Positions 10,939 to 24,337 of a stretch of DNA of 64,000 nt are shown in pieces (within the stretch, counting starts at the first letter, position 1; each line of letters begins with the position of its first letter). The DNA is taken from contig NC_063261.1 in the NCBI RefSeq assembly GCF_019578655.1, positions 13,878,216 to 13,942,215 on the forward strand, given 5' to 3'. The stretch comes from Ricinus communis (Eukaryota; Streptophyta; Magnoliopsida; Malpighiales; Euphorbiaceae). The notes beneath the pieces were generated by a model, which searched no databases, was not told where the DNA came from, and was given only the letters and a program-made list of their open reading frames with translations. The translations under genes and the position numbers were made by a program.

Positions 10939-13023
10939 TTTTGGCTGTTGATAAATCTTCCACTACTCTTTCAGCTTCATTGATTTCAAATTTCACTGCA
11001 ACAGGAAAATACTGCTATTCAAGGTTGCATTTGTAATAAGTAAATGTACTAGAGGTCTTGTAATGGCTCTTAGAAAATTAAATAATTCTTGAAGCCCACT
11101 TATTCCTATTAATTCTGCAGAAGCACAAGCTCTAAAAATGGGTAGATGCAAGTTAGACAGAAGTGTCAAAAAGCAGCAGAGAACTACTCATTAAAAGGGT
11201 CAGAGATGATTTAATCAATTTCTAAAACATATTATAATTTTGATAGGTAATTCTCCTCCACATGATACACAAGCTTACAAACTGCAAACATGTTCTGGTC
11301 ATTAAAACTTAGTTTGCAAATAATTTGCCTATAAAACACAGTTGAAATTTCTATAATAGACATTCCTGAGTCAATGTGTGCACATGGTTCTGCTTTGTTT
11401 TTTTTTTCTTTTTCTTTTTTCGTAATTTCAAGTACTTTTTAAACAAATAACATTATGTGTGTTTATATTATTAGTAATTTTCGTTATATATGCATTTATA
11501 TTGTTATTTTGGCTGTAAAATTTTAAATTATCCATTTTTATGTAATAGTTAGTTAAATTATTGTACAAATATGAGGAATAAAGTTGAATTTGGCTACTAA
11601 ACTTGTGACATGGGCTTAATTTATTATTTTTTTAAATTTATAAATTTTTTAATTCAAATTCTTACATATTTGACTCAAATTAATTCTATTTTAAAAAAAA
11701 ATATAAAAAGAAAATATTTAAAAGAATATGCAATAATTTTTTATAAAAAAATTATGCTTTAATACAATACAATTAAATAATAAGTAGCTCTTACTGTTAC
11801 TGTCTCCCTTACAATCCTCACATTACCACTCTCATCACCTTTAGTACTATCACTGTTGTAACTGCCTAACTTTACCATTATTTTTTTAAAGAAAAAACCA
11901 TAAAAACATTAACAAATATTAATATTTATTTTTATTATATCTTATTTAAATACTAATATATAATTTTAATTTAAATAATTTAATTTACTAGAAAATTAAT
12001 ATTATTTTATTATATCCATTCTTCTTTTGAAGAGTAGGTAGTTTATTTTTTATTTTTATCAAATATAAAAATAATTTAAACTAAATATACTAAAATTTGA
12101 GTTAAAATGTTCCTAATTTTAGAAAGAACTAAATTAAACCCAAGCAAGAAAGGTATATGCAAGCAAGCATGAAATAGGGTATGGATTGGATTTTGAGGAA
12201 ATTACTTTTATTATATCTTTTACTTTTATACTACACCTTTTAGGTTCTTATTTTTTTGCTAGCTCTTTATTTCTTTTATATGCCTTTTTTATCTTTTTTT
12301 ATTTTTAATTTTACTTTTCATTATTTATTTATTATGTTTTGCAGTTCTTATCCTAATTTTCTCTGTTTCTTTTCTTTTTTTTTTCTTATAATTTTCTTTA
12401 GTTTTTCTTTTCATTCCCATTGTCGCTTAAAGATTAGGAAATATATTTTTTCATGCAAGTGGTTGTTCTTCAATTTTGGATTTTGTAACTTCAATTTAGT
12501 ATGGTTAATACTATCTGCTTTTCTTTATTTTATTTGCTTTCATTAAAATAATTAAGCTTATTGGTTTTTGTTTTCTTCAATTTGCTTTTAGTTCCTTTGA
12601 TATTTGAGTTCTTTCATCAACGAAGAAATTAATATTGTTGCTGCGTTTACAAAAGAGACTAAAATCATTCATTTAAATACCCATTTAGCTCGATGTTTGA
12701 TTTCTTTGATATTTACAATAATTTCTTTAAAATTTATTATTATGCTTTATACAATTACTTTATTAATCTTTTTATTGTCGTTAATTTTAAATTTTCAAGT
12801 TATAATAAAGATAAAGACAAAGAAAGAGAAAGAGAGAAAAATAAAAGTATATGTGTGGTTTGAGAACTGAAAAACTAAGAAGGTAAGAATAGATGATAAA
12901 TAGAAGAATGGAAAAGGAATAAGAGTTAAAGAGATAATTTTGGTTGTTATTTATAGGCACTAAAATTTGAACTCGTTGTCATGCTTTTTATTTTCTGTCT
13001 TTTGCTTTATTGTTGTCGGATTG
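10939..13023. other. AT-rich intergenic region between SDR-B and copia-1
   Basis: No gene seen. Open stretches at 12256-12870 are T-rich, Phe/Leu/Ile-loaded and without family resemblance, so I treat them as chance. Poly-T tracts occur around 11397-11420 and 12366-12385. Confidence 0.6.
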
Positions 13024-13028
13024 GTATT

Positions 13029-13239
13029 TGTTAACTATATTTAGTTAATTTGTTAGTATAGAGATAAGTATGTATAAGCTTGTGGTAGTTAGATGTTATT
13101 TTAATTGCATTTTTGATAAGGTTGCTTCTTACATAAGTAGTTAGAAGTTATCCTTGTCACAAACTTCTATGTATATTCAGGTTGAATGAATAGAGAAAAG
13201 TGACGGAAATTATCAATTATTAGGGTTTCATTACTCACA
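13029..13239 (+). repeat. copia-1 5' LTR
   Basis: 211 bp, TG...CA ends, paired with 17631-17841. Confidence 0.95.
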
Positions 13240-13312
13240 TGGTATTAGAGCAGCCACTCACCATACTGAAAATAATTTTTTTCAAATCAAAACTGAATCC
13301 CTAAACAGAATT

Positions 13313-16300
13313 ATGAGTACAGAAGATCCACCTCATACTCAAATCACGAATCTGTCTTCGAATCAAATTATCATTCCACAAGATAATGTATCATTCCCTA
13401 CCGGTGTTATCTTTGAATGAATCGAATTATTCTCTATGGTCACGACTCATGGAGATGCGTGTTAGATCTGAAATAAAACTGGGTATTTAACCGGATCGGA
13501 AGCGAAGCCTGCAACTATAGATGCGAGATACTTTACCTGGATAACTGAGAATCAAAAGGTAAAGAGCTGGCTGATTGATTCGATGATACCTTCACTGATG
13601 CAACATTTCATCAGACTTCCTACTGCCAAAGATGTTTGGGAGGCAGCAGCAAAAACATTTTACGATGGAACTGATGAAACGAGGTTATTCGAATTGAATC
13701 AGAAGTCTTTCGCAATCAAACAAGAGGGCAGACTATTGCCTACGTATTACTCCGAGTTGATGGAAATCTTCCAAGAGATAGATCATCGTACTCAGTCACA
13801 TGAAGGTACAGTGGATGGAGTAGTAGCGTTGCATTCTGCCATGGCAAGGCTACGCGTGCATATCTTCCTCAGTGGGCTTGATTCAGACTTTGATCAAGTC
13901 CGAGGTGAGATTCTGCGCAAAGACCCTAAACTTGATTTAGAACAAACATATGCTTATGTTCGAAGAGAAAATCAACAACGTAAGACAATGGGAGGAACAA
14001 ATGCAACTATGGAGCCTACTGTATTTCAGGTTCGGTGGAATTATGGAAAAAATAGGAAAAATGGAGCTAGAAAAAATAGTAACTTGCTGTGTGAACATTG
14101 TGGAGAGACTGGTCATACTAAACAACATTGTTATGAGATCATTGGGTATCCAGATTGGTGGGACTTTACAAAGAAACCCAGGAAGAAGGCTGTTGCAAAG
14201 ACGGTTACAACTCATACAAATGGAGGAGAATCCAGAGATGGTGAAAATCCTACTGCTCACGTTGCACTAGCAGGAAGTGTTGGTAAGAATACTCCATCTA
14301 CTCTATTAAGATCGAATACCTGGATAATAGACACAGGTGCATCTGATCATATGGTATGCAATTCTGATCGAATTCATTGTTTCATTCCGTCCTCTCATTC
14401 TACTGTGTCAACAGCAAATGGATCCAAATGTATTGTTAGTGGAGAAGGATCCATTACTCTTTCAAAAAATCTGAATTTAAAATCTGTATTGATTGTTCCT
14501 ACACTGTCTTGTAACTTACTCTCGGTTGGACAAATAACCTCGTCTCTTAACTGTACTGTAACTTTCTAGCCTTCATATTGTGTTTTTCAAGACATCCTGA
14601 CTCGGGAGACTCTTGGTTATGGTGTTAAACGAGGCAAACTTTATTATCTAAACTTGACCAAGACAGGAGGGAAGAAAATAAGTGAGGTTTACATGACTGA
14701 AAGCTTAAGTAATGCAATGGAAAGAATTTGGCTATGGCATCGACACCTTGGACATTTGTCATTTAGTTATTTGAAAAAATTAAAACCTGAATTGTTTGTT
14801 AATTTGGATGATTCTGTGTTTAATTGTGATGTGTGTGAACTTGCTAAGAGCCACCGTGCTACTTATTTGCCTAGTTTTAATAAAAGTACTGAACCATTTG
14901 CTGTTATATATTCTGATGTTTGGGGTCCTGCAAAAATTCCTTCATTATCAGGTGCTAGATATTTCGTAACTTTTATAGACGAATGTACTCATATGACTTG
15001 GATAACCTTACTTCAGAACAAAAGTGAGGTAAGTAAAGCTTTTTGTGATTTTTAGAATTTCATTAGAAATCAATATCGTACATCGGTTTTAGTCTGGCAA
15101 GCCGATAATGCAAAGGAATTTATGGATAGTCATTTAAGTAATTTTTTAACTAAGAATGGTATTCGACATAATACCTCATGTACTTATACCCCTCAGCAAA
15201 ATGGATTAGCGGAATGTAAGAATAGGCAAATTTTAGAAGTAGTTAGGGCATCTTTATTTGGAGCAAACATGCCTAGGTTGTTTTGGGGAGAAGCAGTAAA
15301 ATTGGCAGTGTATTTGATAAATCGAACCCCGTCTAGTTTCTTAAATTTTCAAACTCCCCAGGCCAAGCTACATACGTTCTTTAGAATTCCTCATGAATCA
15401 AATCTGGAACCCCGTATATTCGGTTGCACTGTTTTTACTCATGTCCCGAAACCACTTCAGAATAAATTAGAACCTCGAGCTGTTAAGTGTGTGTTTGTAG
15501 GGTATTCTGATTCTCAAAAGGGTTACATATGTTATGAACCTAATCGAAAAAATATATATGTCAGTTTGGATGTTACGTTTAGAGAGTCTGATTTCTTTTA
15601 CTCGCAGAATTCTATTCACCAGGGGGAGAGTGTGAGTGAGAGAAGTGTTTCAGATGTTTCAGAATTTGTAAAACTTGATAGTTGTGATAAGGCTGATAGT
15701 GAAGAAGTGGAGAGACAAATGATTGTGGATACAGATAGGAGAAGTAATCAGGAAATTGTGGTGACACTTAGAGAAGGAGTCAAACAGGAATAGAAGCATT
15801 TGAGGTTGCCTATTTTAACACCATTTCCAGAGGAAACCGAACCTCATGTCAGTTCTCTTCCTACTGTTTCTGAAAATCTTGATACTTCCTCTTCTCTTCG
15901 GGATGGAGACATTAACTTAAATGATTCTATTTCAAGATATCCACAAAGATCAAATAAGGGTATTGCTCGAAAATAATATGAACCAAATCTTAAGTCTAAT
16001 GTCAAGTATCTTATTTGTAATTATGTTTCGCATAACCATTTATCAGATTATTATGCACTTAGCACTAGTGAATTATCCGGGATTGTGATTCCTAATAGTG
16101 TGCAGGAGGCAATGCAAGACTTGAAATGGAAAGAGGCGATGGAGGAAGAGGTGAAAGCCCTAGAGAATAATGCAACATGGGAGTTTGTGAAATTACCAGA
16201 GGGGAAGAATACGATTGGTACGTAAATGGATTTATCTGAGTGAAGCTTAAGGCGGGATGGGAGTCTAGACGGTAAGCGGGGCGGTGGCGAAAGGATTTAC

Positions 16301-17623
16301 TCGGAAGTATGGAATTGACTACTGAAAACGTTTGCACTGTGGGCGAAACTTGGTACAATTCGAATCGATTTCTATTGCAGCAACTAAAGGATGGGCATTA
16401 AGACAATTTGATGTAAAAAATGCTTTTTTACATGGTGATTTGGAGGAAGAAGTATATATGGATGTACCACCTGGTATTAAGTTACTAGGATCAAATATAG
16501 ACAAAGTATGTAGGTTGAGGAAGTCCTTGTATGGGTTAAAACAATCACCGAGAGCTTGGTTTGGTAAGTTAACTGTTGCTATGAAGAAATTTGGGTACAA
16601 ACAAAGTGAATCTGATCACACTTTGTTTGTGAGAAGAAATGGAGTAACGGTTACGACACTAATAGTTTATGTGGATGACATGGTTGTAACTGGTAATGAC
16701 AATACAGAGATTGAGAATCTGAAGGAAAACTTGGCTTCCGAGTTCGAATTAAAAGACTTAGGAGAGCTGAGGTATTTTTTGGGCATTGAAGTGATAAGGT
16801 CGAGTGATGGCATATCTTTGTTGCAGCGTAAGTATGTGTTTGATCTGCTTGAAGATACGGGTATGCTGGGATGTAAACCCTGTGATACTCCCATTGAGAT
16901 GAACCATAGGTTAGGGATTTTTCCTAATCAAATTGCTGCGAATATTGAGAAGTATCAAAGGTTAGTAGGCAAATTAATTTACCTATCGCATACCAAACCT
17001 GACATTGCCTATGCAACTAGTGTTCTTAGTAGATTTATGCATAATCCTAGTAATAAACATATGAATGCTGCATTTCGAGTCTTAAAGTACTTGAAGGGAT
17101 CTCCTAGGAAGGGACTGTTTTTCTCAAAAAGTGATAATTTGAAGGTTGAAGGATATATAGACGCTAATTAGGCAGGTGATATTACAACTAGGAGGTCGAC
17201 TTCAGGCTATTTTACCTTTATTGGTGGGAATTTGGTGACATGGAAAAGCAAGAAACAGAAGGTAGTTGCAAGATCGAGTGTTGAGGCAGAATTTAGAGGA
17301 ATGGCTCATGGTGTGAGTGAGTTGTTATGGATTATGCGTGTATTGAATGAACTGGGTATGGTGTTTGAAAACCAGTAAAATTATTCTGTGATAATAAGGC
17401 AGCAATAGAGATTGCTCAGAATCCTGTACATCATGATCGTACAAAACATATCGAAGTGGACAGACATTTCATAAAGGAGAAGCTGGACGAGAAAGTACTT
17501 TCATTTCCGTTCGTGAAGTCTAAGGATCAGTTAGCTGACGTTCTTACAAAAGCTGTGTCGAAGAAGGAGTTTTTTTATGCCATTAACAAGCTGGGCATGA
17601 CAGATTGTTACTTGCCAACTTGA
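13313..17623 (+). pseudogene. copia-1 gag-pol, broken
   Basis: The gag start is ATG 13313 (MSTEDPPHTQ). Early breaks occur near 13417-13500, then a long open piece runs 13583-14569. It holds the UBN2-type gag region, a CCHC zinc knuckle (CEHCGETGHTKQHC, about 14094-14135) and the aspartic protease motif WIIDTGASDHM (about 14320-14350). GAG-pre-integrase HRHLGHLS...CDVCELAKSH lies in 14654-15055 and the integrase core continues 15122-15793. The usual ERKNR is ECKNR here. RT (16332-17171) has [28 protein letters not shown] and the catalytic YVDDM. RNase H and the C-terminal [15 protein letters not shown] run to TGA 17621. Stops near 13417, 14567, 15053, 15791 and 17169, with damage at about 16210-16330, make it non-coding today. 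Confidence 0.9.
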
Positions 17624-17630
17624 GAGGGAG

Positions 17631-17841
17631 TGTTAACTATATTTAGTTAATTTGTTAGTATAGAGATAAGTATGTATAAGCTGTAGTAGTTTGATATTAT
17701 TCTAATTGTGATTTTTATAAGATTGCTTGTTACGTAAGTAGTTATAAGTTATCCTTGTAACAAACTTCTGTATATATTCAGGTTGAATGAATAGAGAAAA
17801 GTGACGAAAATTAATCAATTATTAGGGTTTCATTACTCACA
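17631..17841 (+). repeat. copia-1 3' LTR
   Basis: 211 bp; pairs with the 5' LTR and is followed by the gtatt duplication. Confidence 0.95.
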
Positions 17842-17846
17842 GTATT

Positions 17847-18899
17847 AGTTATTATAACATAATGGTGGTATATACTTATTATATATATTTGGAGTATACT
17901 ATATACTGTTAATTACGTTTTTCATGGTAATATTGTTCTTACTCTTATATTTGCTTGAAAATTATTACTTAGTTAATTCTATTTATTGATTAGAAATTTG
18001 GGCAAAAGTCCAAATTTTGCTATTCGTAAGATATGATCTTGTTGGATCATGTTAACTCATGCACCGAGCAGCCAAAGTTTCTAATTTTGAAGAAGTAAAA
18101 TGCAAATCTTGTTCAATTTTTTAATTAGATCTTCTAAAAGATGAAACTTGTAATTTTTCTTAATCCTTTTGCATTTTACTAGTCCTACAGTAGTTGTACG
18201 GTTCTTTGTCATGAAAAAAAAAAGTGTAGTTATGGTTTTTAAATAATAAGCTTATGAATATTAGAAGAGACTTGCGATTATGTTGTCCTTTTATACAAAA
18301 TCTAAGAAAGATGAAAGTTTTAATAGTGAGTCTAAATCATGTGGCAGACTTAAGAAGGTGTATAGGCCAAAGAAAATTTAGAAAAAGAAACTTGATGTAA
18401 TTATCATGTAGTTTTTCTGTTAATGTATTATACACAATAGCAAGTATATTGTGGTTTTTCTGTTAATGTATTATATACAATGGCAAGTATATTATGGTTT
18501 TGTTAATATGTTTAGTGATAAGTTGTATACTTTGAAGCTAAGTAGGTACCATTTTCTCTTAGATATATTTTAAGTTATAGATTTTATTTATTTTAATGTG
18601 TTATAAATGATTTATCTATAATTAGAAATTTTATTGCTTCAATAAATGTGTAAGTGTTAGTTTCCTTGTCATCAAAAGAATTTTTGAGTATTAATTGAAT
18701 ATGCTCATAATATATTATGATGATACTCTTAGTATATTTATAATATATTTCAATGATTCTCTTTATATATTTAAAACAAATTTAGTGTAAATTATTACTC
18801 ATAATATACCGTTAACAATGAAGTTTGGAAAGTTGTTGGACTTTCCTAAGAACAACAAGATCTTGTCTTAAACAGAAATATTTTCTTCAATTATATGAT
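17847..18899. other. AT-rich intergenic region downstream of SDR-C
   Basis: No coding signal. A short direct repeat lies at about 18411-18500: tttttctgttaatgtatta followed by a tacacaatagcaagtatatt-like segment, twice. Confidence 0.5.
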
Positions 18900-21800
18900 T
18901 CAGACGCCAAGCAAGCCCTTCTGCATCAGGCAGTTAATGGTATCAACAACAGTCACTTCCAAGGGAGTGAAGTTGACGCCCAGAGTCTTGGCTTTCTCTT
19001 TTGATACGTCGTATTTGGTCACAAAAGGCTTGTCATCTTGACATCTGTTGCGCAGTAAGCATATGGAAAAAAAGAAATATTTTAGCCCAGTTTTCACTAA
19101 AACTTGTCATAAAATCCTACATTCATACAACTGATTACAATGTAAATAATATTAAAGGGCATGACTACAAATAGTGGTCAATTGCCTGGATGATAACTAA
19201 ACTTTCATTTTTATTTCACTTCTAGTTCAAATTTTAATTTGTACAGTTTTGGTATCTAAACTTAGACTGTAATATTACCCAGCTGACCACTAATTTAGGT
19301 AATTTATTGTTCATGTAAGCAATTAAAAAGCTACCTAACAGCCACTTAATATTTAATTTATTTTAAATAATGAATCCAACCAATTCTATCTGATTTCTCA
19401 TTTAAATTTTACTTCTAATGCTAACTCTACTTCCATGTATAAGTGACATATACAATTTCGAGAGTTAAAAAGGTTAATTTAAAATGAGTTGGATATTAAA
19501 TGTTGTCGTATAGTTTTTAGATCATCGCATAAACAATAAATCACTTGATTATAATTCGATTATCAAAATGGTATAAATTAAAATTTAATATTCAAAATGA
19601 AATAAAATAAAAATTTAGTCATCATCCAAGTAATTAATCACTGTAAAATATATAATTTTCTTTTCATCATATGTGATTTATAAATTTATAAATGAAAAAC
19701 CTCAGTTTCTACAACCTCTCCTCTTTGGTAGGCACTACTCAGACATGGGCTTTTTTTTTTTTTTTTATAAGAAACATAAAGAAGATATTATAACTTACTT
19801 GGAAGGAAGACGAAGTGTAGGGTAATGTTCATGAATAATCTTTAAGAACTCGGAGAAATGCACAACTCTTCCAGCTAAACAATATCTTCCATTAGCAGAA
19901 GGTAGTTCAAAGGCCTGAATATGTGCAAATGCAACATCTCTAACATCAACAAATCTTAATATTTCATTGGGAAATGTTTCTCCTGCAGATAGATCCAAAA
20001 CCCACAAATATGAACTAGTTAGAAGTGGTACATTTAAAATATTCCTGAAGTAAATGTGGAGTATACATATGAATCTCTCATCAAAATACAAATTCATATA
20101 TAAATACTTCAATGACTTGTAAATGAAGAAAAATACCATTTATGTAGTTCAGAATCAAACCCGTAGTGACATTAATGGTTTGTTGCAAGTAAGGGCCAAT
20201 TGTAAGACATGGATGTAATGTGATCATGTCAATTCCATTTTCCTTTGCAAATTGCCAAGCAGCCTCCTCAGCTAAGGTTTTTGCAAGTAGGTATAGAGGC
20301 TGAAAAACCAAATTTAGAAAATTTTAGTCCATGACAAGGGCATTGTTAAAACAAATGCTACTTGCTTTTGCCTAGAAATAACACTCGCAATTGATTTTCT
20401 TTTTTTATACTCCGAAAGGAGAAAGTCATCAATTGTGAACTACACAATAGAAATAGTCAGCATCTTACATTTGCCATTGAGTGCAGATGAGAGGTCTCAA
20501 AGATGACTCAAACCTGATACCTCTTCACTCTTAAGAGCAAATACTTTTACCACTTGATTTTTCTTTTGTCATTTAATTATAAATAATTAGAAGACTATCA
20601 AATTTTGGTGATTAAAATCCTGACATGCCATTGAAAACATATATATTCTTAGTGAAAATTTTATTTATTCTTATTTTTGATATTCATTATATAATGTGGG
20701 ACTCGTCATGAAAAGTTAATTCTATATAACTATTTTACTTTTTATAATTAACTCATTAGATTTTAACTTGAAATCTCAGCTTTGAAATGATTTCTATACC
20801 AATTTAATTTATTGTTAGCATCAATAGTTATCTAATTAAAATAAAACATTTATTTTTGAGTAGATGTAATATATTTCAAGTGACAAAACAGCAATCTAGA
20901 ATCTGATGAGTCACCTACAATCGTTACAATGAAAATAAAATCAAAGTTCAGTGGTAATAGAATTAACAAATTAAAGATAAATTTTGGACATTCTAAATTA
21001 AGTAGCGAGTTTCAGTGACTTTCAATTTATCATAAGCATGGCCTTGTAGATTAGTAAGGTACCTTTGGCATTACTATATCTCATCTGCTCTTGAAGTAAT
21101 AGACACATTCTTCAATATGCTCATTGGAGGCTAACCATTAAAAAGAATTATTATATAAGTGGAATTTACTTGCACATGTAAACTTAAATATTATACACAA
21201 TTTCTAAACCATTAATTTCTACTAGATACAATTACTTGAAATATTTTCTATACCAAGTTTAGTTAAAACCTCAATGCTCAAAAAAATGCAATAACTCATT
21301 TTCCATAATTTATTATAATAATTTCATATATCCGGCACTTAACTTAAGAGGTAAGAGAATTTGCTCTTAGAAAGTAAATATGTTAAGTTCAAGTCATTAA
21401 AGTCATTATATGAAGAGTGTAAATGGCTGACTGTTTCTTATTATGTAGCTCATAGTCCATTAAGCTTTTCATGAATTAAAAGAAAGATTGTATGTAATAA
21501 TCCTTGGATAAATGAAAGATGTAAGAGGTAGCAAAGTAAATAATAAAAGAAAACAAAAGGGAACATTAGGGTACTTTGCATACCGTAATTGTCTCGCAGT
21601 AAGCTGGATCTGAGAACCAAGTTTCATCAATTATAACATCAGGTGTCAAAGGTTTTCTATTGAACATAACCGATGCCATTGAAGATGTTATGATCACTCT
21701 CTTGACAGAAGAGACTTTTGCACATGACTTGAGAACGTTCAGTGTTCCCTTAATGGCAGGATCCATCAATTCTTCCTGAAATATGACAAACCATAACTCA

Positions 21801-22778
21801 ATTTGGACCGGAATCGACTCTAGGTCGTGAGCTCTCAAGTTCAAATTTTCAATCATAGTTAATTAAAAGAATTATTCTTTTCTTAAAAAAAAAAAAAGAT
21901 GAAGCGTAAATACGGTTTAGGGGACAATTGATGATAGGTAAAAATGGGAAATTATCAGTATATTTACTTGTGGATCATTTATGTGATATAGTGGGCAAGC
22001 TGTATGGAATACTCCTTCACAACCATCGATTATTGGATCAAAACATCCTTCTTCTACTAAATTTGCTTTGAATAATTGGAGCCTTTCTTTGGCTCCATCT
22101 AGTGCACGCAAGTGATCAGTTTTGTTATGATCATCTGTCACATTTACAAACTATAGGTTAAAAATAACACCAAAATGTTTTTAATCTAAAAAATAATATT
22201 TCCTGAGGTTTTAGCATATTAAGCTCAAACTAAAGAAATATTATTAAGAGAGTAAAGAAAACAGATTTAGACCCAGAATCTGAAAGTTCAACACCTCTCA
22301 CTGGATTGATTACATAGAGATGGAAATTAATCATCAAAATAATGAAAAGAAAAACAGCATTCTACACCAGAAATTTAAGTTTAAAAAGAAAAGCAGTAAA
22401 ATGAAATTTACTTAACCATGCATGCAAGATGAAAGACGAAACAAACACACAACCCAAAATTCTTACCTATACCGGTATATATACAACACAGTAAATAAAA
22501 AAATGGCACATATAAGTATTTTATATTTTAATATTAAACATATTTTATAATTTAGAGTTAATATATATTATTATTTTAAAAAAACTAAAATATATCAATC
22601 ATCGATCGATTTAATCTATATATAAATAGACATCGAGCAGAAAAGAGATTCTACTGGGATCACGAACAGTGGCTCTAACTGTATAGCCGCGCTGGAGTAA
22701 GAGGTTGACAAGCCATGAAGCTATGTAACCTGAACCTCCTGTTACACACACCATTCTTCCTTCTCCACTAATACCCAT
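18900..22778 (-). CDS. SDR-C: diverged phenylacetaldehyde reductase / CCR-like reductase
   Basis: Exons (transcript order): 22655-22778, 21968-22134, 21584-21775, 20137-20299, 19799-19982, 18900-19044. They total 975 nt, 324 aa, with no stop or frameshift. Compared with SDR-A/B/D, exon 1 is two codons longer ([15 protein letters not shown]), and exons 2 and 5 are each one codon shorter, so the total is unchanged. The NADP-binding loop, VRDP Arg, TSS and YxxxK (Y164-LLA-K168) are kept. The residue before the Tyr is Leu (PLYLLAK) where SDR-A, D and E have Trp, and the active-site strand reads [16 protein letters not shown] rather than TINP..VIGP.LQPT. This is the most diverged copy, so substrate preference may differ. 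Introns 1, 3 and 5 are long (about 520, 1284 and 754 bp) and AT-rich. The leader immediately upstream of the ATG is a (GA)n run. Confidence 0.87.
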
Positions 22779-22779
22779 T

Positions 22780-22803
22780 CTCTCTCTCTCTCTCTCTCTC
22801 TCT
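22780..22803. repeat. (TC)n microsatellite in the SDR-C leader
   Basis: A run of about 12 TC units directly abuts the SDR-C start codon; on the sense strand it is (GA)n. It is a candidate GAGA-type regulatory tract and a length-variable marker. Confidence 0.85.
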
Positions 22804-23759
22804 TCAAATCAAAGAACAGCCAAACACACAAAGTTTTCCTCTTTCTTTCCTTTTCTTTTTTTAAAAGAGAAGATCTGTTTATAAGGGGAATGTCCGGCCG
22901 CATATTTGTGGACAACATGCTAATTACATTTGTTATTTATTTTATTAATCGATTTTAACTTGGTAGTATTGCATTGTTTCTTTTCTGGTTCTTTGTTAAT
23001 TGTGTTTGGTTAATACTCCTGAAGTAAAGCTGATTGTTACGTACAATGAATGACAACTACAGCAAGGACATATAGCTTATATCTTTTGTAAAGGGAAAGC
23101 CGTCCTGATCAATTATGCACACAAAAATATATTATGGACAGACATTGTGAATCTTCTTGCTATTTACCATCTAATTGATGGGTTATATATAAATATATAC
23201 ATATAGCAGCTGAGCTGTGCTATTTGTCGCGTCTCCCTTGTACACAGTCTTAAAATTCTTTTTAATATGTGTTAATTAATACATAGGCATAAAAGAAAAT
23301 ATTTTTAGATTTGTTGTATTAATTCCTTTATATTAATTTATTTGAGCAAAAAATGCAATTGTTTTAAGTAGGGGTGTTGATGGTTCGATTTGGTCGGCTT
23401 AGAGTAAATATTTTTAACCAAACTAATAAAGTCAGTTTTTAAATACTTCAACTCTTAGCCAAACCAAATAACACTAAATTATATTCAAATTAGAACAATC
23501 TGAACTCGGTTTGGATAGTTGGTTTGATAAAAGACTAAGCACATAAATTAAAGAATATGAAAAATATTCTATAAATTTAATAAATATTAAAATAAAATTA
23601 CATTGCCGAATAACAATCAATCTCAATGCTATAAAGAAAATAAAAAATTTTGAATTGTATATTTCATTTTCTTAGAATAAACAACTTAGAATGAAATATC
23701 CCTAAAAAGTTATTAGAAATAAAAAAAATAATAAAAATTATCACTAAAAGAAACAGTAT

Positions 23760-24130
23760 TTAACGGTGGAGAAATCCGTCGGTATATGTGCTAAAGCTGT
23801 TGTTAAAACATTTTACTGACGGTTTAGCGACGGGTGACGGTCGTCGCTGGAAAAGGCGTCGTTACATCTCTAACGATGCCTACATTGCCCGTCGGTATAG
23901 GTGGCGATGGAAGTCAGGCGTTGCTGAAAAAGCATAGGCAGAAAGGCATTTTTGCATCATTCTACCGATGGATGGTGCCGTCGTTAAATTATCGGGAAAA
24001 ACATCTATCAGTAAATGGTAATTGATATACCGTTGGTAATGTGTAAATTTATTTTTAATACCCGTCGCTAATTCATCGGTAAGTATTGTCATATTTTCTT
24101 TTCTCTTTTATATTAGGAGTCATTATTAAC
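23760..24130. repeat. CACTA left subterminal repeat region
   Basis: A GC-richer island packed with variants of CCGTCGCTA / TAGCGACGG in both orientations (for example ttagcgacgggtgacgg and cccgtcgctaattcatcgg). Such arrays are the usual transposase-binding sites of En/Spm elements. Short open frames here (23834-24025, 23880-24092) are by-products. Confidence 0.7.
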
Positions 24131-24337
24131 CCGTCGCTATTTTTTTGTATTTTAAAAATATTTATTTATAGCAGTCACTAAAACGCATGAATTGATTCAA
24201 AAAAATTAATTAGCATTTTTAATTTTAAAATTAATTAGCATATTTCAAAAACTGAATTAGAAATAAGAAAGTGAAATTAGAAAATAAAAATAATTATACA
24301 CAAAAAATAATAAAGTAAAGTATAAACAAAAAAATCT

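Larger units (their letters stand above)
13029..17841 (+). mobile_element. Ty1/copia LTR retrotransposon (copia-1), complete but decayed
   Basis: 4813-bp element with two 211-bp LTRs (13029-13239 and 17631-17841), both TGTTAAC...CTCACA, flanked by a perfect 5-bp target-site duplication gtatt (13024-13028 and 17842-17846). A primer-binding site tggtattagagc (from 13240), matching initiator Met-tRNA, follows the 5' LTR. A purine tract (gagaggga) precedes the 3' LTR. The LTRs differ by a dozen or more substitutions and small indels, so the insertion is not recent. Domain order is gag, protease, integrase, RT, RNase H, i.e. copia. Confidence 0.95.

Noticed and set aside
12256..12870. Two open frames rich in Phe, Ile and Leu as membrane proteins
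   Set aside because: Product of T-rich DNA; no domain, no codon bias, no supporting splice structure.
23834..24092. Short open frames at the CACTA left end
   Set aside because: Both strands open through the subterminal repeat array; no protein similarity.
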